Source: Streptomyces sp. NBC_00513 (GTDB lineage Bacteria; Actinomycetota; Actinomycetes; Streptomycetales; Streptomycetaceae). From it: 64,000 bases of DNA. Of the stretch, positions 16,420-23,574 are shown in pieces (position 1 is the first letter of the stretch; every line of letters starts with the position of its first letter). The stretch spans positions 1,116,001 to 1,180,000 of the forward strand of contig NZ_CP107845.1 in assembly GCF_041431415.1 (NCBI RefSeq), in the 5' to 3' direction. The position numbers and the translations under genes were made by a program. The notes below the pieces were generated by a model. That model did not search any database. It was not told the DNA's origin and was given only the letters and a program-made list of their open reading frames with translations.

Positions 16420-16794
16420 TCAGATCTCCAGATCGGCTTCGATCTTCTTCAGTTGGTGCCGGGCCATGGCGAGGTTCGCCCGACCCCGGTCGAGCGCGAG
16501 ATAGAGGAAGAATCCGCTGGAACCCCTCGCCTTCATGAGTCGGATCAGGTGGTACTGCCCGCCGAGGGTGATGAGGATGTCCTCGATCTCGTCCTGGAGT
16601 CCGAGCATCTCCATCGTGCGCACCTTGGCGCGCACCACGTCGGTGTTGCCCGCCGCGGCGACGGCCAGGTCGAGGTCCTTGCCCCCGCCGATGGTGCCGA
16701 GCGCCATGCCGCTTCCGTAGTCGACCAGCGCCGCTCCGAGCGCGCCGTCGATGACGGTGGTGGCTTCCTTGAGGGCGGTTTCCACAGTGGCCAT
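16420..16794 (-). CDS. Roadblock/LC7 domain protein (A)
   Basis: This is a 124-residue single-domain roadblock protein. Typical features are the ALVDYGSGMALG strand-loop, the central VRTMEMLGLQDEIEDILITLGGQYHLIRL helix-strand unit (quoted in part) and the C-terminal helix DRGRANLAMARHQL. Roadblock proteins dimerise and act on Ras-like GTPases (MglB on MglA) or in conservons. It is the last gene of a four-gene set on the minus strand. GAGGAA precedes the ATG. Its closing motif is nearly the same as that of the first gene of the set (DRADGNLALARHRL), which points to duplication. Confidence 0.85.
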   Translation of the reverse strand: MATVETALKEATTVIDGALGAALVDYGSGMALGTIGGGKDLDLAVAAAGNTDVVRAKVRTMEMLGLQDEIEDILITLGGQYHLIRLMKARGSSGFFLYLALDRGRANLAMARHQLKKIEADLEI

Positions 16795-16867
16795 GAGAGG
16801 TTCCTCTTTCTTCGGTGACTGTCCGGGGTTCTGCTGTTCGTGTCAGTGGTCGGTGGGGGTGTGCGGC

Positions 16868-17314
16868 TCAGGTCGACGGAGCCTGCGTGGGCATCGGCGG
16901 TGCCACCGGGCCTCGTCGGCCGAGGCTGTGCTCGATGAGCTCGGTGATGCGCAGGCTGGATCGGCGGGCCTCCAGGTGGAGTCGGCCGACATTGACGCGC
17001 GGTTCGGCGATCAGCGTGAGGACGGCCGCCTCGCCCGCGGCGTAGGTGGCGATGTAGCCGGATTCGCCGCGCACCAGCAGTTCGCGGAATCCGCCTTGGC
17101 CGGTGCTGTCGCTCAGTCGCCGGGCGACACCGAGTGCGGCGGCGGTCAGGGCCGCGACGGACTCGGCCTCGGTGGCGGCGCTGTCGTGGGCGAGCACCAG
17201 ACCGTCCACGCTCGCCGCGAGGGCACCGGTGAGTTGGGGGAGGCGGGCCCTCAGCCGCCGGAGTTCGGCGAGTATCTCGGCCTCGGCCTCGGCGTTCACC
17301 ATCGCCGTGCTCAT
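16868..17314 (-). CDS. Roadblock/LC7 domain protein (B)
   Basis: This is a 148-residue protein of the roadblock fold, closest in look to the CvnB-type group: LPQLTGALAASVDGLVLAHD, a serine/alanine-rich helix and ELLVRGESGYIATYAAGEAAVLTLIA (quoted in part), where the exposed beta strand would pair in a dimer. AGGAGG precedes the ATG at 17314, which fixes the start. It lies between the PATAN-like gene and roadblock A. In conservons such a protein follows a histidine kinase and precedes a GTPase; neither is present here. Confidence 0.84.
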   Translation of the reverse strand: MSTAMVNAEAEAEILAELRRLRARLPQLTGALAASVDGLVLAHDSAATEAESVAALTAAALGVARRLSDSTGQGGFRELLVRGESGYIATYAAGEAAVLTLIAEPRVNVGRLHLEARRSSLRITELIEHSLGRRGPVAPPMPTQAPST

Positions 17315-17385
17315 GTCGGCCTTCCTCCTTTCGGGCTGTCTCCGCTCGGAGCGGTCGGTGCGCAGAACCGGTCGCAGCGGGAGCC

Positions 17386-18177
17386 TCACAGGCTTGCCTC
17401 CAGTGCGTCGCGTAACCGGCGGAGCAGGGCCACGTCCGGGGATTGGGCCTGGGTCATCCAGTCGGGCAGGGGTGTCTCGGCCATGGGTATCGGGGCCGGT
17501 GCGTGCGGGGTCTCGACGAGACCGGCCGCCGCGAGTCTGCGAACGTCGAGCAGGGTGTGGAAGGCCGGTCGGCCGAGCACCCACGCGAGGTCGGCGGGGG
17601 TCCGTCTGCCGTCCGCCTGATGGAGCAGGAGGCGTTGCCTGGCGGTGATCGTCTGCCCGGGTGCGGCTTGACGGGGTATCACGGGGGCGGTGTCCAGAAG
17701 CGGGTAGGGCCAGACGGCGTCCAGCAGTTCCCGGCGGCGGCGGGTCTCCCGCTCGACGGCGGCCGCGGGTACCGAGCGCACGGAACCGATCCAGTGGGTG
17801 GCGCCGCGGCGGAACCGGGACGGGCCGCTGCCCGGCGACAGTGCGAAGAACGCGGCGTCGAAGATCGCGGCGAGGTGGCATATCTCCAGCTCGCCGCCCG
17901 CCAGGCCGCCGCTGTCCACGAGGTAGCGGGCGACCTGGCGGCGGGCTCCGGCCTGGTTCACGGCGTCGTTCCAGCGCTCGGGGGCGAGGCCGCCACCGGT
18001 GGTGAGCAGTACGTCGAGTCCGGGGGTGGAGGGGCTCTCGGCGTGCACGACGCGGCCGTCCTCCAGGAACAGGGTGCCCCGGTCGCGGAGCAGGGCGCCG
18101 GTGGCGCGTTCGGCGGCTAGGCGGGTCAACAGGGGGGACACTTCCACGGGGTTGGCGGGGAGGGTCGGGGTGTTCAT
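17386..18177 (-). CDS. PATAN/DUF4388-like protein with C-terminal helical domain
   Basis: This is a 263-residue cytosolic protein. Residues of about 8-60 match the PATAN/DUF4388 pattern (ATGALLRDRGTLFLEDGRVVHAES in parts), a fold linked to GTPase and response-regulator signalling. A middle part (about 95-165) carries ICHLAAIFDAAFFAL and FRRGATHWIGSV. The C-terminus has a winged-helix-like HQADGRRTPADLAWVLGRP. Its ATG overlaps the TGA of roadblock C by 4 bp (ATGA), so the two are translationally coupled. Function is inferred only from the context: part of a roadblock signalling set. Confidence 0.75.
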   Translation of the reverse strand: MNTPTLPANPVEVSPLLTRLAAERATGALLRDRGTLFLEDGRVVHAESPSTPGLDVLLTTGGGLAPERWNDAVNQAGARRQVARYLVDSGGLAGGELEICHLAAIFDAAFFALSPGSGPSRFRRGATHWIGSVRSVPAAAVERETRRRRELLDAVWPYPLLDTAPVIPRQAAPGQTITARQRLLLHQADGRRTPADLAWVLGRPAFHTLLDVRRLAAAGLVETPHAPAPIPMAETPLPDWMTQAQSPDVALLRRLRDALEASL

Positions 18178-18578
18178 CTGAGCACCAGCCCTTCGGCCAG
18201 TGCGCGGAGTCTGTGCCGGGCGAGGGCGAGGTTGCCGTCGGCGCGGTCGAGCCAGAGGTGCAGGAACACGCTGCTGTCGAAGCTCGTCTCGACGAAGCGC
18301 AACACGTGGTAGCCGCTGCGGGTGGTGACGATCAGGTCCTCGACCGGCGGGCCGGCGAGGTCCGACTGGCCGGCTCCCCCGGTCTCGGGGGCGAAGGATT
18401 CGTACTCGGCTGCCGCCCGGGCCAGTTCGGCGGTCTCGGCGGCGGTGGTCTCGTGGTCTCCGACCGGCGAATCCCCTGCGGTGCCGAGGGCCAGTCCACT
18501 GCTCCAGTCCACGAGGGAGGCCCCCCGTGCACCAGGCAGGGCCATGGCTTCGAGCAGACATTCGTCGATCCCGGGCAC
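18174..18578 (-). CDS. Roadblock/LC7 domain protein (C)
   Basis: This is a 134-residue protein with the same fold and closing motif as roadblock A: GASLVDWSSGLALGTAG early, VEDLIVTTRSGYHVLRFVE in the middle and DRADGNLALARHRLRALAEG at the end. The GTG at 18578 is chosen because GGGAGGGGAG lies just upstream; a start at 18614 has no such site. It is the first gene of the roadblock set, and an inverted repeat GGAACTT-ACTC-AAGTTCC lies 58 bp upstream. Its stop overlaps the next start. Confidence 0.82.
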   Translation of the reverse strand: MPGIDECLLEAMALPGARGASLVDWSSGLALGTAGDSPVGDHETTAAETAELARAAAEYESFAPETGGAGQSDLAGPPVEDLIVTTRSGYHVLRFVETSFDSSVFLHLWLDRADGNLALARHRLRALAEGLVLR

Positions 18579-18635
18579 GCGGGCTCCCCTCCCGGCCAGA
18601 CGTGCTGGGTGCACGGTCGTACGGCGCGACAGGAG

Positions 18636-18653
18636 GGAACTTACTCAAGTTCC
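18636..18653. promoter_or_regulatory. Inverted repeat GGAACTT-ACTC-AAGTTCC upstream of the roadblock set
   Basis: Perfect 7-bp arms with a 4-bp spacer lie 58-75 bp before the GTG of the first roadblock gene. It may be the operator for the four-gene set. Confidence 0.55.
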
Positions 18654-18806
18654 ACACGACGAAAGGGGGTTCTGGCATTTTCCGCTGGAACATGCGCGAT
18701 AGCTCGTGACAGCCTGGCCGGAACGCGTCGCATTCTGATCAAGAAGCGAACAAGAGAACGTCAATACGTCGCACGACGCCATCCTCGCACCGCCCGCACG
18801 CCTCGG

Positions 18807-19370
18807 TCAGTCCGTCGGCCGCTCCGGGAGCAGACGCTCCACCATCGCCTCCAGGAGATCGTCGACCGGGTACGGGTCCAACAGACTCGGAACCGTCAGG
18901 TCGTCCACGATCAGGCCCAGCATCGCGAAGTACAGCAGCACCACGCCCTGCCGGTCCCCGGGGAGCCCCGACTCCAGGTGCCAGGCGACGTTCGCCTCCA
19001 GTTCCGCGCCCTGGAAGCCGGCGAGTTCCGCCTGGAGCTCCGGACGCCGGGTGGCCTCCAGGCGCAGCTCCAGCGCCGCGACGTGCACGCTCCGCTCGCG
19101 CCTCATCCGATCGAGGAGCCGGCCGAGCAGCACCTTGGTGTCGAGCGGGCCGACCAGGTCCGCCGGGTCGGGGGCGAGCCGCTCGCGGGACCGGTGCAGG
19201 ATCTGGACCAGGAGCTGACCCCGGTTGGCGAAGTAGTTCGATGCGGTACCGGTGGGGACGCCCGCCTCGGCGTCCACGGCCCGCAGGGTCAACCCACGCG
19301 AGCCCTCGCGCGCCAGGACTTCGATGGCGGCGTCGAGCAGCGCGACGCGACGTTCCGGATTCTGGCGCAT
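18807..19370 (-). CDS. TetR-family transcriptional regulator
   Basis: This is a 187-residue regulator. Residues of about 8-55 form the TetR HTH (RRVALLDAAIEVLAREGSRG, LTLRAVDAEAGVPTGTASNYF in parts), with the recognition helix at TGTASNYFANRG. The remaining helices form the ligand domain (LLYFAMLGLIVDDL). It is divergent from the PucR-type gene. An imperfect inverted repeat with 10-bp arms lies 36-63 bp upstream of its start, a typical TetR operator position. The ligand and target genes are unknown. Confidence 0.9.
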   Translation of the reverse strand: MRQNPERRVALLDAAIEVLAREGSRGLTLRAVDAEAGVPTGTASNYFANRGQLLVQILHRSRERLAPDPADLVGPLDTKVLLGRLLDRMRRERSVHVAALELRLEATRRPELQAELAGFQGAELEANVAWHLESGLPGDRQGVVLLYFAMLGLIVDDLTVPSLLDPYPVDDLLEAMVERLLPERPTD

Positions 19371-19405
19371 GGTCGGATTCCTGGGGTGGGTACGGGAACG
19401 GGCTC

Positions 19406-19433
19406 CCTGAGTACTTCAGGCGCAGTGCTCAGG
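19406..19433. promoter_or_regulatory. Imperfect inverted repeat, likely TetR operator
   Basis: CCTGAGTACT (19406-19415) and AGTGCTCAGG (19424-19433) pair at 9 of 10 positions with an 8-bp spacer. A smaller repeat CCTGA-GTACT-TCAGG is nested in the left half. It lies between the TetR gene and the divergent PucR-type gene. Confidence 0.6.
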
Positions 19434-19502
19434 ACACGCTAGCGGACACGGCGGGCTCCGGGCCCTCCCCACCGGCCCCTCCCCCGTGTCACCCTGCCGG
19501 TC

Positions 19503-20711
19503 ATGGAGCGGATCATCGAGGAGATACGCGAGGACCTGGACCGCCGGATCGCCGTGGCGGCGGACCGGCTCGCCGACCGCACACTGGCCGAGGACCCCGC
19601 GTACGCCGCCCTGCTGGGGCGGACCGAATTGCGCGAACGGATCCACCGTCACCTCCGTCAGGCCGTCGACGGCATGGTCCGCGAGTCCCGAGGTCTCCCG
19701 GTGGACCTCTCCGAGGCCCGGGCCACCGGCACCCTGCGGGCCGAACAGGGACTGCCGCTCGCCTCCCTGCTCCGCGTCCGACGGCACGGCGGCCGATTGC
19801 TGTGGCAGACCCTCACCGAGGCGGTGGCCGCGCACGACCGGGCAGCGCTGCCCCGACTGTTGCCGGGCGCGGCCGCGCTGTGGGACGTACTGGAGCAGAT
19901 GACGGACGCCGCGTCCGACGCCTACCGCCTGGCCGAGTCCCCCCGAGCCGAGCGCGACCGGGAACTCAGGGCGTCCCTGCTGGACGCGCTGCTCGACGGC
20001 ACCGGGGAGGCCGCCGAGGCGGCGGCCCGGTTGGGGCTGCCCGCGCGGGGCAGGTTCGCGGTGATCGTGCTGGCACCGCCCGGCCTCCCGGAGGCCGGCC
20101 CGGATCCCGTCGCTCCGCGCGTGCTGTGGCGCAACCGCGCCGACGGGGAGACCGGCCTCGTGGAACTGGGCCACCACCCGCTGGAGTCCGTACGGGAGTT
20201 GCTCGCCCCGTCGGGCGTACGGGCCGGGGTCAGCCCCGTCGTGGCGGAGGCCGCCGACCTGGCCCGCGCCCGCCGGCTGGCGGCCCTCGCGCTGCGCGCC
20301 TCCCCCGTCTCCACCGGTCCGCTCACCGTGCTGCTGGACGAACGACTCCCGGCGGCGCTGGTGGCGGGGCAGCCCGAACTCGCGGGCCGACTGCGGCAGG
20401 TGGTGCTGGGGCCGGTCCTGGCCCTGCCCCCGGAGGACCGCCGGGTGCTGTTGACCACCCTGGGCACGTGGTTGACCTGCCAGGGCTCGACCTCGTACGC
20501 CGCCCAGCGGCTGTACTGCCACCGCAACACGGTCTCCAACCGGCTGCGCCGTCTGGAGCAGCTGACCGGCCGCTCGCTCTCCGATCCCGCCCATGTGGTG
20601 GAGCTGGCCCTGGCGCACGCGGCGGTGGTCCGGCACGCCTCGACGGAACAGGTCGCATCCCGGCCAAAGCCGCAGGAGCGCCCTTTCGGCCCGAAAGGGC
20701 CAACTGGCTGA
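19503..20711 (+). CDS. PucR-family (HTH_30) transcriptional regulator
   Basis: This is a 402-residue regulator. The N-terminal half (about 1-150) is a helical sensor region (RsbRD-like, from MERIIEEIREDLDRR). A GGDEF-like degenerate middle domain (about 165-280) and the PucR C-terminal HTH follow (LGTWLTCQGSTSYAAQRLYC and HRNTVSNRLRRLEQLTG). PucR-type proteins activate purine, amino-acid or morphogenetic genes. The protein ends with a polar tail that overlaps a hairpin at its stop codon. A TetR gene diverges from it, with a shared operator candidate between them. Confidence 0.85.
   Translation: MERIIEEIREDLDRRIAVAADRLADRTLAEDPAYAALLGRTELRERIHRHLRQAVDGMVRESRGLPVDLSEARATGTLRAEQGLPLASLLRVRRHGGRLLWQTLTEAVAAHDRAALPRLLPGAAALWDVLEQMTDAASDAYRLAESPRAERDRELRASLLDALLDGTGEAAEAAARLGLPARGRFAVIVLAPPGLPEAGPDPVAPRVLWRNRADGETGLVELGHHPLESVRELLAPSGVRAGVSPVVAEAADLARARRLAALALRASPVSTGPLTVLLDERLPAALVAGQPELAGRLRQVVLGPVLALPPEDRRVLLTTLGTWLTCQGSTSYAAQRLYCHRNTVSNRLRRLEQLTGRSLSDPAHVVELALAHAAVVRHASTEQVASRPKPQERPFGPKGPTG
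20680..20700 (+). terminator. Hairpin overlapping the 3' end of the PucR-type gene
   Basis: GCCCTTTCGG (20680-20689) and CCGAAAGGGC (20691-20700) are perfect arms with a single base between them, so the real loop is larger. The stop codon lies at 20709-20711, so the hairpin is inside the coding end. It could act as a terminator or protein-binding palindrome. Confidence 0.5.
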
Positions 20712-20844
20712 CCACCAGCGACTTACCAGCCGGTAACCAGGGGGCGATTTTCAGCCGGCTCGACCTCACGGGATGCCCGGCGGCCACCGGCCGTGTACAA
20801 GGCTCGGTCGTGTTCCGACCCCCCACGCACCACCGGGAGAGACC

Positions 20845-21042
20845 ATGGCGCACACCCCCGCCGACCCCGCGTCCCACACCCCCGAAGCCGCCCGGGCGGC
20901 CGCCGAGCTGACCGCCGCCCAGGACCGCGAGACACGGCTCCGGGCGGCCCACGAGTTCTACGCGGCGGAACTGGAGCACGACCGGGTGCTCGCGCTCCGC
21001 GGCGAACTGGAGCTGCTGCGCGGCGCCGGGCCGCGGGCCTGA
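20845..21042 (+). CDS. Small hypothetical protein, 65 aa
   Basis: This is a short, charged, Ala/Glu-rich helical protein (MAHTPADPASHTPEAARAA start, then HEFYAAELEHDRVLALRGEL). GGGAGAG lies just before the ATG and codon use is typical. It shows coiled-coil-like spacing but no known domain. Its stop codon lies 1 bp from the end of the convergent transporter gene. I believe it is a real gene of unknown role. Confidence 0.6.
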   Translation: MAHTPADPASHTPEAARAAAELTAAQDRETRLRAAHEFYAAELEHDRVLALRGELELLRGAGPRA

Positions 21043-21043
21043 G

Positions 21044-22993
21044 CTAACGCCGCGCCTCGGTGGGGTCGGCCGTCTCGGCCGGCTTCGCCGACTCCAGCAG
21101 GTACGGGACGTCGATCACCGCGACACCCGGCGTGAACAGCAACCGGGCCTTCAACCGGAGCGCGTTCTGGTTGTGCAGGGGCTGCTCCCACCAGTGCCCC
21201 ACCACGTACTCGGGAATGACCACCGAGAGCATGTCCGTCCCCTCCGCGGCCGCCAGCTCCTGCACGTACTCCAGGACCGGCCCGACCACATCGCGGTACG
21301 GCGAGTGCAGCACCTTGAGCGCGACCCCCGGGTCGTGCCCGGCCCAGGCCTCGCGCAGCCGGTGCGCGTCCTCGGCGTCGGCCGCGACGCTGACCGCCGT
21401 GAGACTGTCGGGCCGAAGGGCCTGCGCGTAGCCGAGCGCCTTCAGGGTCGGGGCGTGCACGGAGGAGACCAGCACCACGACGTGGTGGCGGGAGGGTTTG
21501 CGCGGCCTGACCCCGGGTGCGACGGCCACCTGGTCGGCGACGGTGTCGTAGTGACGCCGGACCCCCTTCATGCCGACGAACAGCAGCGGCATGGCGATGA
21601 CGACCAACCAGGCGCCGTGGGTGAACTTGGTGATGAGGACGATGACCAGCACCAGGGCGGTCATGGCCGCGCCGACCGCGTTGATGGCGAGTCGGCGGTG
21701 GATGTGCACCCGCTCCCCCTTCGCCGTGTCGGGCGAGGCCAGTACGCGCCTCCAGTGCCGGACCATGCCCGACTGGGACAGGGTGAAGGAGACGAACACT
21801 CCGATGATGTAGAGCTGGATGAGGCGCGTCAGCTCGGCGTCGAAGGCGACGATCAGGGCGATGGCGGCCAGCGCGAGCAGCACGACGCCGTTGGAGTACA
21901 CGAGCCGGTCGCCGCGGTTGAAGAGCTGGCGCGGCGCGTAGCGGTCCTTGGCGAGGATCGATGCGAGCATCGGGAATCCGTTGAAGGCGGTGTTCGCGGC
22001 GAGGATCAGCACCCCGGCGGTGACGGCCTGGAGCAGGTAGAAGAGGAAGTGCCAGCTGCCGAAGGTGGCCCGGCCGATCTGCGCGAGCGCGGTCGAGGTG
22101 GGCGTCCCGGGGGCGAGGCCCAGTTCCGTCGGGTCGGCCGCGACGTGCACCTGGTACGCCATGGCGAGGATGGTGATCCCGAGGAACATGGTCACGGACA
22201 GGACGCCCATGATCGCCAGCGTGTTCGCGGCATTGCGGCTCTTGGGCTTGCGGAAGGCGGGGACCCCGTTGCTGATGGCCTCGACGCCGGTCAGCGCGGT
22301 GCAGCCCGAGGCGAAGGCGCGCATCACGAGCAACACCAGCGCCAGGCCCGTGAACGTCTCGGTCTCGATGATGGGCAGGGAGGCGGACTCGGCGCGGATG
22401 GTCGCACCGGTCGCGATCCGTACGGCGGCGACCGCGAACATGACGTAGATGACGAGCACGAAGCCATAGGTGGGGATGGCGAAGATCCGGCCCGATTCCC
22501 GCACGCCACGCAGGTTCATCAGGGTCAGCAGCACCACGAAGCCGACCGACAGCACGACTTCGTGGTCACTGAGCGAGGGGATGGCGGAGGTGATGGCGGC
22601 GACGCCGGAGACCACCGAGACGGCGACGGTCAGCACGTAGTCGACGAGGAGCGCGCTGGCGGCGGTCAGCGCCGCCGTCGGGCCGAGGTTCTCGGAGCTG
22701 ACGATGTAGGCGCCCCCGCCGCCGGGGTAGGCGTGGCAGGTCTGCCGGTAGGAGGCGACGACCACGATCATCAGGAAGACGATGGCGGCTGCCGCGTACC
22801 AGGTGAGGTGGAGCAGCGTCACGCCGCCGAGGGCGAGGATGAGCAGGATCTCCTCGGTGGCGTACGCCACCGAGGAGAGCGGGTCGCTGCAGAAGATGGG
22901 CAGCGCGAGCCGCTTGGGAAGCAGGGTCTCGCCCAGGCGCGCGGTGTCGAGCGGCTCACCGACCAGCACGCGTTTCGCATTGATACGCCTCAT
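21044..22993 (-). CDS. APC-family permease, KimA-like (potassium/amino-acid transporter)
   Basis: This is a 649-residue membrane protein with about 12 helices followed by a cytosolic C-terminal domain (about 500-649). The start MRRINAKRVLVGEPLDTARLG and SDPLSSVAYATEEILLILA strongly recall Bacillus subtilis KimA (YdaO), a high-affinity potassium importer regulated by c-di-AMP. The conserved QGGGAYIV-type segment appears as PGGGGAYIVSSENLG. The C-terminal part (HHVVVLVSSVHAPTLKALGYA) resembles the USP-like regulatory domain. The role as a potassium importer is inferred from family; many annotated relatives are called amino-acid permeases. No ydaO riboswitch fits in the 64-bp upstream gap. Confidence 0.82.
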   Translation of the reverse strand: MRRINAKRVLVGEPLDTARLGETLLPKRLALPIFCSDPLSSVAYATEEILLILALGGVTLLHLTWYAAAAIVFLMIVVVASYRQTCHAYPGGGGAYIVSSENLGPTAALTAASALLVDYVLTVAVSVVSGVAAITSAIPSLSDHEVVLSVGFVVLLTLMNLRGVRESGRIFAIPTYGFVLVIYVMFAVAAVRIATGATIRAESASLPIIETETFTGLALVLLVMRAFASGCTALTGVEAISNGVPAFRKPKSRNAANTLAIMGVLSVTMFLGITILAMAYQVHVAADPTELGLAPGTPTSTALAQIGRATFGSWHFLFYLLQAVTAGVLILAANTAFNGFPMLASILAKDRYAPRQLFNRGDRLVYSNGVVLLALAAIALIVAFDAELTRLIQLYIIGVFVSFTLSQSGMVRHWRRVLASPDTAKGERVHIHRRLAINAVGAAMTALVLVIVLITKFTHGAWLVVIAMPLLFVGMKGVRRHYDTVADQVAVAPGVRPRKPSRHHVVVLVSSVHAPTLKALGYAQALRPDSLTAVSVAADAEDAHRLREAWAGHDPGVALKVLHSPYRDVVGPVLEYVQELAAAEGTDMLSVVIPEYVVGHWWEQPLHNQNALRLKARLLFTPGVAVIDVPYLLESAKPAETADPTEARR

Positions 22994-23057
22994 TCAGGCA
23001 TGATCGGTCAACCTTTGTCCGGTTCACCCGCTCTGTGGGCTGTGTCGCCTGCCGTGC

Positions 23058-23513
23058 TCACATCTTCGCGGCCGCACTGCGAATGGCCTCGCGGATGCGG
23101 AAGTAGGTTCCGCAGCGGCAGATGTTGGCGATGGCGTCGATGTCCTCGTCGGTGGGGTCGGCCGTCCGCCGCAGGAGCGCCACCGCGGCCATGATCTGGC
23201 CGGGCTGACAGAACCCGCATTGGGCGACATCCTGTTCGAGCCAGGCCTCCTGCACCGGGTGCAGGTCGTTTCCGTCGGCCAGGCCCTCGATGGTGGTCAC
23301 CGCCTTGCCGGCGCAGGCGGACACGGGCACCACGCAGGGGCGGATGTCCGTGCCGTCGAGGTGGCTGGTGCACGCTTTGCAGACGTCCACGCCGCAGCCG
23401 TACTTGGGGCCGCGTACACCCAGCATGTCGCGGAGCACCCACAGCAGGGGCAGATCGTCGGGCGCGTCGACGGTGACGCTCCGCCCGTTGACGGTGAAGG
23501 TGTGCGAGGGCAC
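23058..23513 (-). CDS. [2Fe-2S]-binding small subunit of a molybdenum hydroxylase
   Basis: This is a 151-residue electron-transfer subunit. The first cluster is a plant-type ferredoxin site ([15 protein letters not shown] plus a later Cys in RPCVVP), the second the typical four-cysteine helical bundle ([11 protein letters not shown] and [11 protein letters not shown]). It resembles IorA of isoquinoline 1-oxidoreductase. It would pass electrons from the molybdopterin subunit encoded just upstream (61 bp away, same strand) to an acceptor. The pair has no FAD subunit nearby, as in IorAB-type enzymes. Confidence 0.92.
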   Translation of the reverse strand: MPSHTFTVNGRSVTVDAPDDLPLLWVLRDMLGVRGPKYGCGVDVCKACTSHLDGTDIRPCVVPVSACAGKAVTTIEGLADGNDLHPVQEAWLEQDVAQCGFCQPGQIMAAVALLRRTADPTDEDIDAIANICRCGTYFRIREAIRSAAAKM

Positions 23514-23574
23514 GGCGCGGCGCTCCTGGGGTGGTGGCGAGAACGAGGCGGGAGATGGAAACGGAACGGGGGGC

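Noticed and set aside
16420..18578. Conservon (cvn) operon
   Set aside because: No histidine kinase, DUF742 protein or GTPase is present; only roadblock and PATAN-like genes.
22994..23057. ydaO-type c-di-AMP riboswitch before the KimA-like gene
   Set aside because: The gap to the upstream gene is only 64 bp, too short for that riboswitch, and no conserved elements are visible.
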